Source: Acanthaster planci (Eukaryota > Echinodermata > Asteroidea > Valvatida > Acanthasteridae). From it: DNA of 64,000 bases. The notes below the pieces were generated by a model, which saw nothing but the letters and a program-made list of their open reading frames with translations, made no database searches and had not been told where the DNA came from. The stretch spans positions 1,648,276 through 1,712,275 of the forward strand of contig NW_019091387.1 in the NCBI RefSeq assembly GCF_001949145.1, written 5' to 3'. The stretch's first letter is position 1; the number at the start of each line of letters is the position of its first letter. Both the position numbers and the translations under genes were made by a program. This document shows, piece by piece, positions 13,501-28,500 of this stretch.

Positions 13501-16500
13501 TTTCATTGAGGAGGTGGTAAACTATCACTTTAAATTCAGTTATTTTCATGTTATTAATGGGTTAATTTATAATCACACTTGTACACGTGTAAATGATTAC
13601 AATTTAATTGGTTTTTGCACAACCTTTGCGAAAAAGCCATTCTTTTTGCTCTGATTTTTTGGGGAGGGGGTCTTCTGTTCGGGACCGAAGCCCATAGACT
13701 TTGCATGTATTTTTTTCTGTGCAGCACTTTTGCCATTAATCTTTGTTGCATATCATTCAAATTTGGCATAGGCACAGTCCTTATTGCATGTATGCCGAAG
13801 AGTGACGTCACAATGACATCATCGTGTGTCTTGTGACATCATCACAGAGTTGCATATTTCAAAGCCCTATCTAAAGAATGGTAAGTCTGGTTGGTTATGT
13901 GGTTATACCGGAATGTGTTATAGATGAAAATGGAGGCGACATCATCATGATGTCATATGATTTTATACATAATTTTTAATTTTTAAGGTTTTTGCTATCT
14001 CTCACTAACATAATATAATTAATTCAAAGTTCTTTTGCATAAGGTTTGTCGGCAATAGGTACATGCACAAAATATGGAAAAATGTGTGACGTCATGATGA
14101 CGTCATCACAAAATGTGTTTTTTTAAACACACGTAGGGGAAAGTCCAATCATCATGAAACTTGGCGGGTAGGTACATGTAGATAATAGTATCAGTAAATA
14201 AAATCTGAAATGACGTTACAGTGACATATTGCTCAATTTTTTATGATTTTTTGCAAATTAAAATTTGATAATCAATACATGTAGTTACATCTCAAAACAA
14301 AAAATTAAAAGTGAAATTTCTTTTGAACTGATGATGTACAAACGAGAATAGTTACATCTTGTTTCCAATTATTAATAACTAACAGAATTGTAATCATAAA
14401 AAAATCAACGCATAACCTTTTAAAATATACATAGGTGAAAAAACCACTTGCATTGTTCGTGGACAATCAGCATATCTAGTTTATAATACTTATTTCGTGT
14501 AATTATTCCAAATTCTACACAGCATCTGTCTTTTTTTTCTGCATGACATTTGGTTTGAATTGTCAGTCCTGCAGTATTTCCCTACAGTGCAGGATTCTCC
14601 CTGTGAAACAGTCATGAAATTGAAGTTCATATGGGGATGTGTTTACCCCAGGTGGAAGGAAGATAGTCAGTGTAACAAGACTATTGAGGATGATTAAATT
14701 ATATAAAAGGTCAACAGGTTACCAGTACATTACCATGGGATCATTTGGCTATCACTTGTACCTTTATAATATATATTGTCCTTGTGTGAAACCAGCTACA
14801 AAAATAAAGTTCAAAAGAAAACTGTGGAAAGTTGAAGATAAAAGGTGCTATAAAATTTGAAATGTATTAATGTTATCCTGTATGTCAACATCAATCACCG
14901 TGTGTGTAATTTTACATAAATTTGAAATATTGGCCAAATCTTTGTAAATAACAAATTTCTGGCTGAAATTATTTTCAGTTAGCCATGCCCAAAGGAACAT
15001 TTTTGTCATTTCAGGTAAAGAGAATATGTATGACTCATTCAAGCCAGATGCACTTTGAAACACATGGATGTACTCCTTTTGATCCAAACAGGGAAATCAC
15101 CTTTGGTGACATTTTAAGCAAGTAATTAGTAGCCCGTCTTGAATTGGCTGCTGTCCATGACTCCTGCCTTTAGCTACTGGGCCTCTTGTGTATGTGGTTA
15201 TGATGATTCCAGGCACCAGGCTCATCATCCGAAGCAATCAGATTACTCATAATCGTTTTACCAGGGCCTGTCTGGGGCCTGCATTTGAATCGGACTGCAT
15301 TGCTCTCTGGATGGATAATTGCTTGTCATTTGGCAACCATTTTTAGATATGGGTGCAAGTGAGTTGAGCCCATACCAGGGATCTGTCATTGTCAGAAATG
15401 CAATAATATTCCAAATGATGATAGCCTTCATAACGGACTGTTATGTGAGAAGTAGCTCTCAAAGTTCATGGGGTTTTGCCTTTTCTGAGAAGGAAAATAT
15501 CATGATGAAAAGCGATTAAAGATAGATACCGATGAAACCATGTAAATAAAACATTTCAAAACTAAGATCCTTATCTTACAATTTTCTGGGGAGGTGTCTT
15601 CATCAAGATCCACTTTTATTTGTTCCAATGCTGCAATGAATAGAAGCAATTATTTAGATGTAATTAAATGTATATGTTGTGTCTTTTTTCATGTCGGGAG
15701 GGATGCAGGAAACTTATATTACATGCTTCTTCTTTTGTCCGACGTAATAAAAATTGTGACCCAAAAATTCATAACATCTCCTAAAGAAGTCAGATTTTTC
15801 CAAAGACAATTTCTATCGGTACTTCATATCTTAACCTCTTCAGTGATTAACAACCCAAATTATCTTAACCATGATATTGTGCATTATTACTTCATATAGG
15901 TATTAAGCATGACCTGTGACTACTGAATCATGTGTTGAATCATGGACAGATATTGTAAAGACCTGTCACAAAATTTGTGGTGCAACTAATTAGTAATAGT
16001 AGATCTGCAGTGCGAAAAGCCTCCATTTTATAGCTCCATGATACACCCCACCAAGGTTGTGCATTCTATACAACCAACATGACAATATCGTGCCTCCACA
16101 GAGACCACATGTACCTTCTACTGCAAAGACAGGGTCCTGCATACATGTACATGTACACTGTTTACTGTGATTTTATCTGAGGGGCAAATAAACTCAGTAG
16201 GTGATTTGTAGTGCTAGCCAATCCGCTAGCAGGATGGCTGTAGGAAGGCGGGGCTTAGCATTGCTCATTCCTATAATCACGGCCACTGTGTATTGAACAT
16301 ATACAAAAACAAAAAAAAAACCTGCAGAAATGCTGGAGTGGTGCCAGTGTGTGTTGTTGAGTAGTGCAAGTGAAACATAGAGGATCATGTACATGTGCAT
16401 GTTGATGAAGGCTGGATCCGTATGGTTAAAAAAGTGGTGAATTTGACCAATGCCAAGCTATAAGTGTGTGATTTCTAACATTGTGGATGCATTATTGCTG

Positions 16501-19500
16501 GTTGTGATTGCAGGAGGCTTCACATTCTCAACAAATGTTCCAGTATGAAGATTGAGGCTCCTCTGCACAGATCTGTAAGTAATCACATACAAAGAGTCTT
16601 TTTTCAAATTGTGCATTCTAAATTTTGAATGGAGAAAGATCCTGACCAATTGACCAACTTTCTTTAATTCCTTTTTTTTTACAATGTCCTCTTTGATCTT
16701 TACATCTGGAAATGAGCAAGTCAGCACCATCAATTGCTTGAATGTGCAGAAAGAGAAACTTGAAAACATTTTCCCAATGTTTTTATTTTTATGATTAAAC
16801 ACTGTAAGTTTCCTCCATTCAGGAATTAAGTTGGGTTATTTGCTGCGTTGATATTCTTGAAAACGTGACAGACTGAAATAGTGTATCTGGTGATACCAAA
16901 GCTGTGGTAGAGTGGAGTGCAAGCTGCGGTAGAGTGCATGATGTGGAGAGTTTTTGCGTCAGTGTCTGGCATAATGTGTAACTTCCTTGGAAACTGAAAC
17001 TATGGGCTTCCTGCCTTTCTGGAGAATTCAAAAAATGTGATGGTGTCCGTTGTCTAGTCTATTAGCAGTGAAATCATAAAACCAAGTCTGTGAACTTGAC
17101 TCTGAAGTATTTTAAGTGTGTGGTTCACTCATTCGTTAAGCTTGACATTTATAAATGAGAGTAATTTTACATGCCGTATAGGTCTTTCTGTGGAGTTGGG
17201 GGTATATTGTGTGAGTATTTGGCACATTTATGGGTGTTTAGAAGAAGGGGTTCCATTGAGTACCTGGACTGCTCTAATACTAATAGTAACTCTTCTTCCT
17301 GTTATAGAACATTTCAAAGTATTTGAAGTTAGTCTTTCAGCATGATACTTATAGGAAATTTGTTTCATATGTAACAGGGACACCACATCTTTTTCATTAG
17401 TGTTGACATCAGAATATGAAAATGTTGTCTCCAAACCTGATGAACATCATATGGGTGTATATCCATGTTACACATGTGAAAATGGGTTTACTGAAAGACA
17501 TGCTGAAAAGTCTCCAAATACTGTTCTCTGAAACATTCTAGAGAAGCTGGAAGAGTGAACACAATAAATGAAGATGTGTTGAAATGGCAAACTTGACCGA
17601 CATCACGTGCCCTAAAGTATTACCAGAAAAGCCTATTTTTAATGACATTGGAAATCAAATGTCAGGTGTTTTGAGGTTGACACACAGAATTAGTCATACA
17701 ACTTGACTTTTTTGTTTCCAGTTGGGTGTGTGTGTTTTTGTTTACACCCAGTATATGTATATGCATAGTTTAACATCCTCTTAAATTAACCTGAAAATAT
17801 TAGATGTGCCTTTTGAAACTTGAATCTTCAAATTTCAAGCTATTCATCCTGATAATGCAGTCTGTATCATTAATTATCCACCTTTTGTGTCTGCCATGCA
17901 TTACATGTCCCATGGGATAGGATTAATTTACCTTGTAACTGCTTGTAGGGAGGAATGATAGAGGACCCTTGGAATGAACAAACACTGCCAAGTAACAAGC
18001 AATACAGACAGCAGAGTGCCATTGGCCATAGAGTATCAGGCTCTTGACTCCTACCTCATGGAACTTGGAAAGGCAAGCCAGACACTATGTCTGGCACAGC
18101 CCACCTACTTCAACACAGTGTCCTACTCAATTCCCAACTCCATTAGTGCTGATAAAAGGGACAGCTAACTTGACAGTGTGCCCCATTACCAAATGATTAA
18201 GCAATGGGGAGAGGAGTGCATTACCAGCACAGAAATGGTGAAGAACTTGACAAGTAGAACTTTGAAGTGACTGTTGTCTTTGCAAAAAATGTTGAACTAC
18301 ATGTAGGTCACATAAGATGTGAATGCATCATCAGTCATTCGTTGCCAGAAATGGGCACCAGTGTAGAGTATGTTTTAAAGCAATTGAGTTGCTGTGACAG
18401 TTCATTGCTTTGCATCTTATCGATTTGATCTGATCATTAACTGCAGAGTGAGTACATGTAGCTCTGTCTAAAACACCTCAAACTTCAATCCCAGGCATTC
18501 ACCCAGATCACATAAAAAGACTGCTGCAAAAATTCAAGCTGTACATTTTTCAATTATTATATATTTTTGTAATTAATTTGTCTCTTAAGTTAAATGGGGA
18601 TCTGACATATGTATTGATCAATTGGAGTGTGCAGTTGTACTAGTTCCAGAGTTCCACTTCTGAATACTTCACTGGGTATGACAAGAACCATTTCAATGGC
18701 TTACTTGGCTGATGAACTTCAAAGGCCCTTAAAAACTGGTTTGGGTGATCGGCCCTCCATGCATTTGTGAGGCACTGTATTCTCGCCATGCTTTGGCTGG
18801 CCTGGAGGTGGAAAAAAATATGACTTTGACCCTGGTGAACCGTGCGCCATGCTGTGGCATGGTGGTGCCATTGGCAGGAGTCAAACACTCCCCATTATCG
18901 AAGTAATCATTTGTATGATGGTGTCCGTATGATCTAACCAAAGGGCTGCTTGCCACCTACAGTGACTGGGATGGGAGCTCTCGGCAAGAGTTGTAGTAAA
19001 GGCTTCCACTTAACGCAGGCAAGAGTTAATATGAAAATTGAATATGGATTGGGTTACCACACAAGGAGATATTTCTTCTCTACAACCTTGCTGTCTGCTG
19101 AAACATACTACATGTAGCCAGGCTCAAAAGGTGGTTGAGCATACATGTATGTACATGTACATCTACATTTGTTGTGCATGTGCACTGTACATGTGTACAT
19201 GTATGTGTATGCATGGAGCTATTCAACACAATAATAGCTTCATTATGTTACTGACATGTTCGCTTGTTCATCTGGAATGTATTAAAGTTCTGTTGTGTTC
19301 TTAGCGTCCCCTCACCAAGGGAAGAGTCAGGAAAAAATTGCTTACATGTATCTCTCTATTAAAGGTTCTGTAATAGAGAAGCAGGAGATTTGCATAAATT
19401 ATAGGCCTACCTGAAATTCTATTTCTTCACTGGCATGCACAACTTGACATCTCTAAGCAGTGCTTTGTAGCAGGTAATCGTCAAACCCCAACACCATAAT

Positions 19501-22500
19501 AGACCCTTCTACCCCCTGGATGGCATGACTTCATCAACCACACACTCCCATAATAAACCATGGTATTGGTAGATAAAACAGGAAGTCATTACACAGCTTC
19601 CCCACCAAGGTGTCCTGAGCTATGCCATAAACCTGGTTAGCCCTTTGCCCTACTGTCCCAGTTTTTCTGGTTCAGGTGTAATTGTTGGTCTGTCATCAAA
19701 TGTTTTATGGAGAGTTTAGGTGTTGCTGACAAGTCATCTAGGGTCTTTACGATGTTGGCAAATAATAGGCAAGATAAGTTTTTATCAGGAAACTGCATAC
19801 ATGTGTGCTCTTCAGCTTCAGTCTCAGTTTGGGAATATCTGTCCACTCGAAAACATAAATTCAGAGACTGGGGTAGATTTATGTGACTTCATTTGTTATG
19901 ATATTGTAGATCCATGTATGTGTGATTAAATGATTTGAAGATCAAGCTGCTGCATTACAGCAGTGGGGAATCAATAACTAGAGCGCTGACTTGCTGTACA
20001 AAGTGAAGCCTGCAGAGCACATCCACCTTTGTGCACAAACCTATGGAAAAGTTGAGATTTTGTATGGCTTTTGTAAGGCTACATACATGTATCTGCGTTC
20101 TGTAATGATGCGTAAACAAAGCCAATATGGTAGAAACTTGAATGCACAATAAGTAAATGGATAATTACACCTGTACAGTAGTTTACTTTAAATTGAATGA
20201 CACAAACAAGCTTATAGAAGATTTTCATTCACATGATTTTTGATGGTGGGTGTTCAATTTACACAGATGTGTGCAAAAAGGCGTGTGCTTTATCAGTCTC
20301 TCTACATTCTTGTGTACATGAAATTGCCAATAGAAATAAAGAGATTTGAAAAATGCATGCACCTCCGTGAACATGGTATGCTTCCTGAAATGCCTTTGCC
20401 CATTATGTTACTAGTACATCACATTAAAAACCTCTATATGTTGGTTGCAAAAGTTGTTCTTGATGCTGCATGTAGAATACATCATTTGGAATTTGTTCCA
20501 TCTTATTTTATTATGTGCTTGTATTTATGTCGATACGTGCATCAATTCAAAATGTCTGCATCCAGGATGTGTAAAAACTTCTCCACATTGGGAATGATGT
20601 CCTAGCACTCTATTAATTTCATATACATTGTTCATATACATGTAGGTCTACGGGAACACACAAACAAGGCAGGAATGTATTTGTTATTTATATGTCTCTC
20701 TTGAAATCTTTGCATTTCAGACCCAACATTTTATAATGGCATGATACATTTTATGTTAGCAAAACCCTTAATCACTTAAAATATATATTTTTTTTTGAGG
20801 GGGGGACACTTTTAAATTGCTCAAATAGTTCAAATTTACTATATTATTGCCTAGATAGCTTAATACAATAATTTTAGCCCACTCTGCTAATTATATTTAA
20901 TTGAATGGTACCATCAAACATGGATCTAAATCAGTTAAAAATTAACCAGAAAGACAGCGCCATGCACACACGATAAAATCCACGCATGAAAGATGAGGTT
21001 ACCTCGACAGTAAATCATTCACATTGCTGCTAGCAACTGATGATTTGGTGTCTTAATTGCATCGGAGCAAAGTCCGTGCGAGAGATGCTTCCTGAGTTAA
21101 AAATAATCTGGCCATATGTTTAGGTATTGGAGCCCTGTAGAAAGATACACAGCCTGAGAGGAATGTCTCAACTGCCCATTATTTGTTTTTGCTTGGAATA
21201 CTCATCAACAACGTGCCCTTGGTGCTTGTCTTTTGTGTTTCACACTCCCCCGCAGCTCCAGAAGGGGTGCAGTCATTGCATAAACATTATGCCGTCTTTA
21301 ATCTAAACATAACCAGAAATCTTTCTAATTGGAATCTTTGCATTGTTCTGTCAGGGAATCCGTGTTGCACTGTAATGTTTGCATGTGCCTGTGGAAATAA
21401 AAAGTAGGCAAATAAAACAGGCAGTTCATGTATGTGACAGAACTACCTCCGTTGTTACCATCTGTTCAGCTGTATCCAGAGAGCAGTTAGGCCTATTTAG
21501 TACACCCCTTTCTCCATTGCAATGTAAATACTGGGAAAGACAGTGTACATTTAACTCTTAAAGGTGCTGATCATTATTACCTCTTAAAATTGCCAGACAT
21601 GGTAAACAGCATCACTGTGCAAGGGTGTGTGTTCCTTAATCATATTGCTCGTTTGGGGGGGGAGAGGTTTGAAATATTTTCAAGGAAGAGTGGACATGGC
21701 TAAAATTTAATGATAGTACTTATAACCAGAGTTCACTTTATTGTGCATCATTAAAGACTAGGCCAGCTCTGTATTGATAACAGCTTTTCAGTTCTTCCAA
21801 GGTCCTTAGTTTATCACTTTGCTGTCATAAACATTTCCTGGTCTGCTTGATTTGGACATTATCCACCAATGTCTCTCTGTAATTTGTAAACTCTGTTGTT
21901 CCAAACACTCCTGACTTGTGAGGTTAGCCAGCACTGCACAGTAACCATGCAATGACTCTTCCAAGTTAGTGGAGAGCTTATTTGTTGCAGGTTGTTGTCA
22001 TATTTATCATCTTATGGTAGCTTGCCATGCTGAATGGACTAGATTTTGCCTGACCTTGACTGTTGTGCTTGCCAGTCAATCATGCATTGAAGGACATGTT
22101 AGCATTTTGTCTTTAGCTCTGTGTACATTTCCCAGTATGTTTCCAAATGTTTTCAAGCTTGGGCTTTAAGTTTGCGTATAAGGAAATTATCTTCGTAGTT
22201 CATTATCCGTAGTTGCCCAACTGAATAAAACCATATTTCAAATTGTAAAATAATCATTTTTGATATAAGATAATCATTTTTGACCTAGAGTGTAGACATT
22301 ATGAATGCTGATTTTGAACAAAAAAGTGCTGAACCATATTAAGTGAGGGCAATCGATTTAAAGGGGAAAATATTGGGAGTTAATTTCCGTTATTCTTTTC
22401 TCTGTTGTTTCAGGGTGATGAATCCGATGAAGAGGACCAATGTGCAATCAGCAACAAGTGGAAGTACACTCGAAGCAGTGGGCGGTGGTCTCGTCGCATG

Positions 22501-25500
22501 ACTGATGACGGATATCCACCTCTTTCCCCGGACACTGTTGGATCCAACTCTGCTGAGGGCTCCCCAACCCTTACACATACACCAGCCACTCGACTAGACA
22601 GCAGCAGTCGGGACAGTCTGGTGACCACTGACAACGAGGGATACACCAGTGCAAGCAGCTTTGACAGTCCTGCTGTAATCCATAAGACATACCGTACCAA
22701 GCGGCAAAGCCCTAACGAGATCACTTGCTCCACCTCATTGGGCAACCACAGTTTGAGCCCAACTCGTAGGACTCCACCACAGTCCCCAACCATGCTCTCT
22801 ATTGGGGAGGATGGATCAAGAAATGCCATCATTGAGATCTCTTCACCAATCACGGTGAAGAAAAAGACAACCGAGGAGGAGCAGGGTTCAAAGGATCGTA
22901 TGAAGGGAGCCAAGAACTTTCTGAAGCGATTAGACAGCTTAAAATTGAAGCGTGGATCAAGCCAGCGGGGCAGCAAACGAGGCAAGGAACATAAGGAGAC
23001 ACTTGTCATCAGTGAACCAGTCATTGATGACCAAGGAACATTGAAGCGTAAGATAGAGCTCTTCAACTGTGTGGATTTGGATGAGGCTTGTAAGATCAAA
23101 TCAACCCCACCTCACTTCATGCCTCTCACACCTCCGATGCGCAGGAGGGCAGCAACGGGAGAAAAGAGAAACTCTGAGAAGAGAAAGGGGCGTGTGTTCT
23201 CTGAGCCCAGCTCTCCATTGATGAGTAGGAAGATTGACAGACACTTCTATAGGGAACTGGAAGAAGCACACATGACCATCATCACCAAAAAACTGACCTT
23301 GTCAGATGTCAGAAACAACAACGATGAGGGTGAGAGGTTGTTCAGTCTCAGCCCTGATAAATCTTTAGAAATTGATATTTCCCCTGCATCTTCACCAGGA
23401 ACACTGGAGAGGAAGTTGAGTTGTAGTGGGACAGTCAGTTGCCAGTGCCAATCTTGCCAAGACAAAATGGCCCCGTGGAGCTCAAGTGAAGAACTATCAC
23501 CAAAACAAGCACAAACAGCTTCTCCGTGGACAAACAGTGTTTACGATAATGTTCCCAGGACAGTGCATTCCAGCAGTGAGCATGTCTCAACCACCCAGAT
23601 TGCAATTGCTGAGTGCGAATTCCTACGCCAGATATACAATCTGAAAAACATTGGATCAGAGCAGTCTACAGCAGACCAGCCACATTCAATTCCTTCAACG
23701 TCCACCATGGCTTCTGACCAGGCTCATCCCTCTCATCACCGCAGCCATTCCTCCGTCTCCAGGACTCAGTTTGAGACGGAAAAGCATGACATCCTGACCA
23801 ACATCACACAGCTGCTCTTGGCTGAGAAGAACTTGGATGATGACCACCTGACTGTCCCAATCATGCGCAAAAGGACTCGCAGCAATAGCCTGCCTGACAC
23901 ACGACCATGTAGCATGCAGGTACAAAATGTGACCAGGTTTGAGGGCGTAGACCCTGAACTGGATGGGATCAACACAGAGCTGGAGAAATTGCTAAATGGG
24001 ATCAACCAGAGTCTGCATGAGATGCAGGAAAACTTACGAAGAGGTTAGTCGAGTTAGTGTTTAAAGATTTGAACAGGACACATTCTTACCAGTTTGATTG
24101 TCGGTGTTTGTAGTAGATATTTACATGTATTTGTTGACTCTGTTAGAAAGTTCATGATAAGTGCCAATTTAACAAAGTAGATTTAATTCATGTAGCTGTC
24201 ATTCACAGTAGCACTAGATTTTAAGAACATTCTTAATCCAAATGAAAGTTTTAAAGTTGATTGAAACAAATTTAACAGTAATTTTTACTTTCAATCTCCA
24301 ATTATGGATTATTTTAAAACATAATACTGTTCTATAATAAGTTCTTTGGTAGAAGGAAGGTAGGTTTTCAACAAGAAAGAAACGGCCAGTTTTCCAGCAA
24401 GAAATCAAGAGGGTCTACCTTTTCAGGTCCCAAACAGATAAAAGATATGATTATTTCTGATCAGAACATTTTCAAAGCGAGATGATATTGAGTAAGATTT
24501 TATAGGTAATTCTCTGTGTCATTAATTATGTCAGCTTTAATCCTGAATGTTGGTCTCTTTTTTAGCCTGTGTGTTTTTTAAAGGAACTTTAGAATTCCGG
24601 TATTTCTCACTTTAACATTCTGTCTACAAGATAATCCACTTTTTTAAAGGCCAGTTGTATACAAACTCTTTACATCTATACATGTACATGTTTTACCAGC
24701 CCCACAATAATAAGCCTTTTGCGAGTTAAATTTGAATAAAGTCTGGTACTCCGAGTTCTTTAAAGTTATGCGAACATAACAATTTGAATTCTCCATACTA
24801 TAAAAACACTGTTGCCATACCACGTGATTTGGGGCAAGCTTTTGCTTAGTTACATAAGAGATTGCTTGCAACAATGCATTGTTCTCAATGGACGAGAAGG
24901 GCACAAAGGAACCTGTCCATTTCAGAGAGGACGGTTGCTATGCAATAGCTTGCCCCAAATCACGAGGTATAGCAACAGTGTCTTTAGTCTGGGGAATTCA
25001 AATTGTTATGTTTATGTGAAATAAGATGACTCAGTGTGCCAGATTTTAATCAAATTTAACTTGCAAATGGCTAATTGCTGTGTTGCATGCATGGATCATG
25101 TCACTGATAACACCAACCATGTGGGGCTATAATTTGGTCAAGATTAAAGTGACCTGTGGAATAGAGGTCACTGCATACATGTACATGAGCTTGGTCCTGT
25201 GGTGTTACTGGTAGGTATACATGAATTCATTAGAAAGTTTCTTTGACACCTTAGGGTAGGGAAACACTGTGGGGTCAAGGCTTCTGTGCTACATGTAAAA
25301 GCCTGCATGTTGGGTCCCTTCTGTTCCTGAAGAAAGGGATACATGAAATTTCCCATGGCATCTCGTTGCCTGAAATTCTCTTGAAAAAGTTAGCTTTCAT
25401 TTGAGCACGTAACAGAATAGTCAGAAAAATTAAGGAGCAGTTGCTGGGAGATTGTGATTTTATGTCTGAGTACTAAAGGATGCCTGGCATCTCCTGGCTG

Positions 25501-28500
25501 AGGCAGCTCCAGCTAAATGCTTAAAAATTGCTTTGAGGTCTGTGAAATTTGTAGTCATAGTGGTTTTTCTTCTGCAGAGCTCTTTCTGACGTACATGTAG
25601 GGTACCTTGAAATATACCATAGCTACATGTAATGGGCATCCTTGAAGTATTGTTATTGTGACTATTTTGTTAATGTTTACCCATATCGTAACAACATGGT
25701 TTACTAAACAGCTGCAGTTCAGCTCTAGAGTTGAGATATTTCAAATTCCAGTGATGTTACGGGCAGTACTTGAACTATTATACTTTGTTTGCGTAGTTCA
25801 TACAAAGTACATTCAAATTCAGCTGAACTGTCATATGATGTGTATTTAGCCATTGTGGGGTTTCTGCCCAATTGACGCAAATGCAAAGTTCATCATCAGA
25901 CATTTCATTGAGCAAGGAGCATTTCAGTTGAAATGTACTCAACAAAATACAGAGAAACCCTCAGATTGTTGTATTGTTGCATGGATCAGAATCCGCAGGG
26001 GAAGTTGTACTGTATATGTAGTTCTAATTTCTGATAATCTGTGAATAGGGCATCCTACAGCTCTCAACCACTGCTCATTGTTCAGTAAACTTAGTTGCCT
26101 TGTGCCTTTGATGCTGGCCTTTCCTGTTGGTCTTGCATGTTGCAGTGAAGTTTTCTCACTAGACAGTGAGAACAGGTATTTCACCACTGTACCACATCAT
26201 GTATACGTGTATTCTTTTGTGAAGCTCATGGCGAAACATTTTCCAACTCCTATTTTTGTTAATTTCCAGTATAACAAAATTGTCAAAGCAACAAATTGCT
26301 TGCCTTATCCTGTAAATAAAACTAACCGTGACACTCTCTGAATACAAATTGTGCCGTGACAAAATGCTTGTTCTTTTAGATTCTTTTTTGAATGAATGCT
26401 ATCTCTTCTCTGTCCCCTTGTGCAGATGAGGGCAGTCTGTCTTCAGCCTCCTCCCACTCCCAAGTGTCTTCACCAGTGTATTCCCCGGTCTCTTCCACCT
26501 TTCCCTCACCCTTTCAATCACCTTTGCCGTCCCCCCATCTCAATCAGTCGAGCTCCCACAAGGACCTCGGAGACAGCATCTTAGCCACCAGTCAGGATAC
26601 CACCCCCCCCACCACCACCATGGCCATGAGTGTGACCAGTGAGGGTGATATGATGATTGGACCCAGTGATGAAAGTTTAGATATGACCAATATGCCGACT
26701 ACCATGAGAGAAAGGAGGGACTCAGGCGTGGGGAATTCACTCACACGACCTAGTAGCAGGTAAGCAAGACATGTTGTAACCCTTACCCCCAGTATGTATG
26801 TAAAGTCATATTGAAATCAGAGGATTTGGGACTGTTTAAGCAGACATTATGTGACAAAGGAATCCATGTTCACTTTACACAAAGGAAACCTCTCGTACTG
26901 TCAGAGGCAAACTTTATTAGAGCAAAATCTTCACGGCAATAGGGGCCCTTTCTATCATAAAATGGTGACACACTCAAATTTCACTCTATAGAACAAAGAG
27001 AATCTCTGTTTTAAAATCCTTCCTTGTCTTAAAGTATGCTTTAGGAGTGTACATGTATGCACACAGAAACATGAAGTTCCAAGAAAAACAGTGTCAGAAC
27101 TAGTTTCTTGTAGCAATATTGACCAAAGTTACTGTCAACATAAGTGCATATTTTATGCATTCAAATGATCCAAAAATTGCCGTTTCTGTTCATACATGCA
27201 CATCTACATGGCTGACCCTAATCCATTCCTCACATAGCAAGTAACTTGTATTGCAGTCAACAGGAGATTTTCAGTGAAGTTATTTATTGTAGGGATCCAT
27301 GCAACAGTGCCTAGGCATTACCGTTGTTTGCAGTGTGTTTGAACTACATATCTGTGTTGGAAGTTTAACAGGGAATTGCATTTGTGAGGTCTCAAGAGTG
27401 CACCATTTATAAGTTAACGGGGTCATTGACCTGGTAAATACTGATACTGCAGCTGCCAGCCTAATGACTGGAATCCTGTGATCCTGCATCCTCCTTCCTA
27501 TAGGATGATGTAGGCCATTCAAGTTGTTCCTGCCTCTCAATTGTACTATTATTACAAGCAAGACCATGAGTGTAGATCTCCTTCACCATACTAAAGCTGA
27601 CCTGTATGTGTTACATGGCGCAACAAAATAAGAATACTATTCTGTATGCTATTACTTCCAAATACTTTGCCTGTTGACCCTCCTGAAGTACTAGGAATAC
27701 GTGTATACTATTAGCTTTAGGTTGTAACATTTCCCTTCTCTTTGATTGGTGTGTTCATTTCAAAGATTTACCATTATTAAAAAAACTTCTTGGTAAACAA
27801 AGGAATACTTATCAATCCTGAAGCTAACATATGATGTGTAATCAAAGAAGATTTCCAAGGAACAAGTACTTAGTGTCATTATTATGCTGTTAAATGGGAG
27901 AATCTACTGCTGAGAAATATACACAGGGATGGATTTCCTGTGTTCCTAGCCACCACCCCCTCATGGTTTATCCTTGGAAGGTTCACACTGTTTACTTACA
28001 ATCTGTGAGTCATCATGTGTAACTGAATTACATAACCAGTCTGTCCACTTGCCCTGCATTGTGTATTATGACAGGCCCATCATTTCCAGCTGATTTCTTA
28101 GCATGCTCATAACCACAGCATCCCCCACTGAAAAGTCCAACCAGGAAGGCTGTTTATATTTGGCATGCACTGCTGTAAGGAACAAAAGTAGACAGACATC
28201 AACAGGAGGGTGGCACAAAATGTTCTCTGCTATTTTGGGCTTTTCTGCCCCCCCCCAAAAAAAAGACTGATGAAATATACCACAGAGGCAAAAAAAATGT
28301 TCATTGACACCCATAGGAAGGAGAAGTCACAAGGTCAGCTCAGAGGACTTCAAGAGCAGAATGTCCATAGATATAGTTTTATGTCAGCTTTCAACTAAGT
28401 TCTGAACATGCGTGTGATTTGATAGGGCTGTCCCCAGTTTTGCAGAATATGCAGAAGAGTAAAAATATTTGATGAGTGCAGGGGGAGCCTTGCCTGGAAA

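Noticed and set aside
18640-18956. Overlapping - strand open frames of 75-82 codons
   Set aside because: No domain, no splice context and they lie within an ordinary RhoGAP intron.
22410-23099. Open frame of 229 codons on the - strand
   Set aside because: It is the antisense shadow of the large RhoGAP exon, whose + frame matches a known family.
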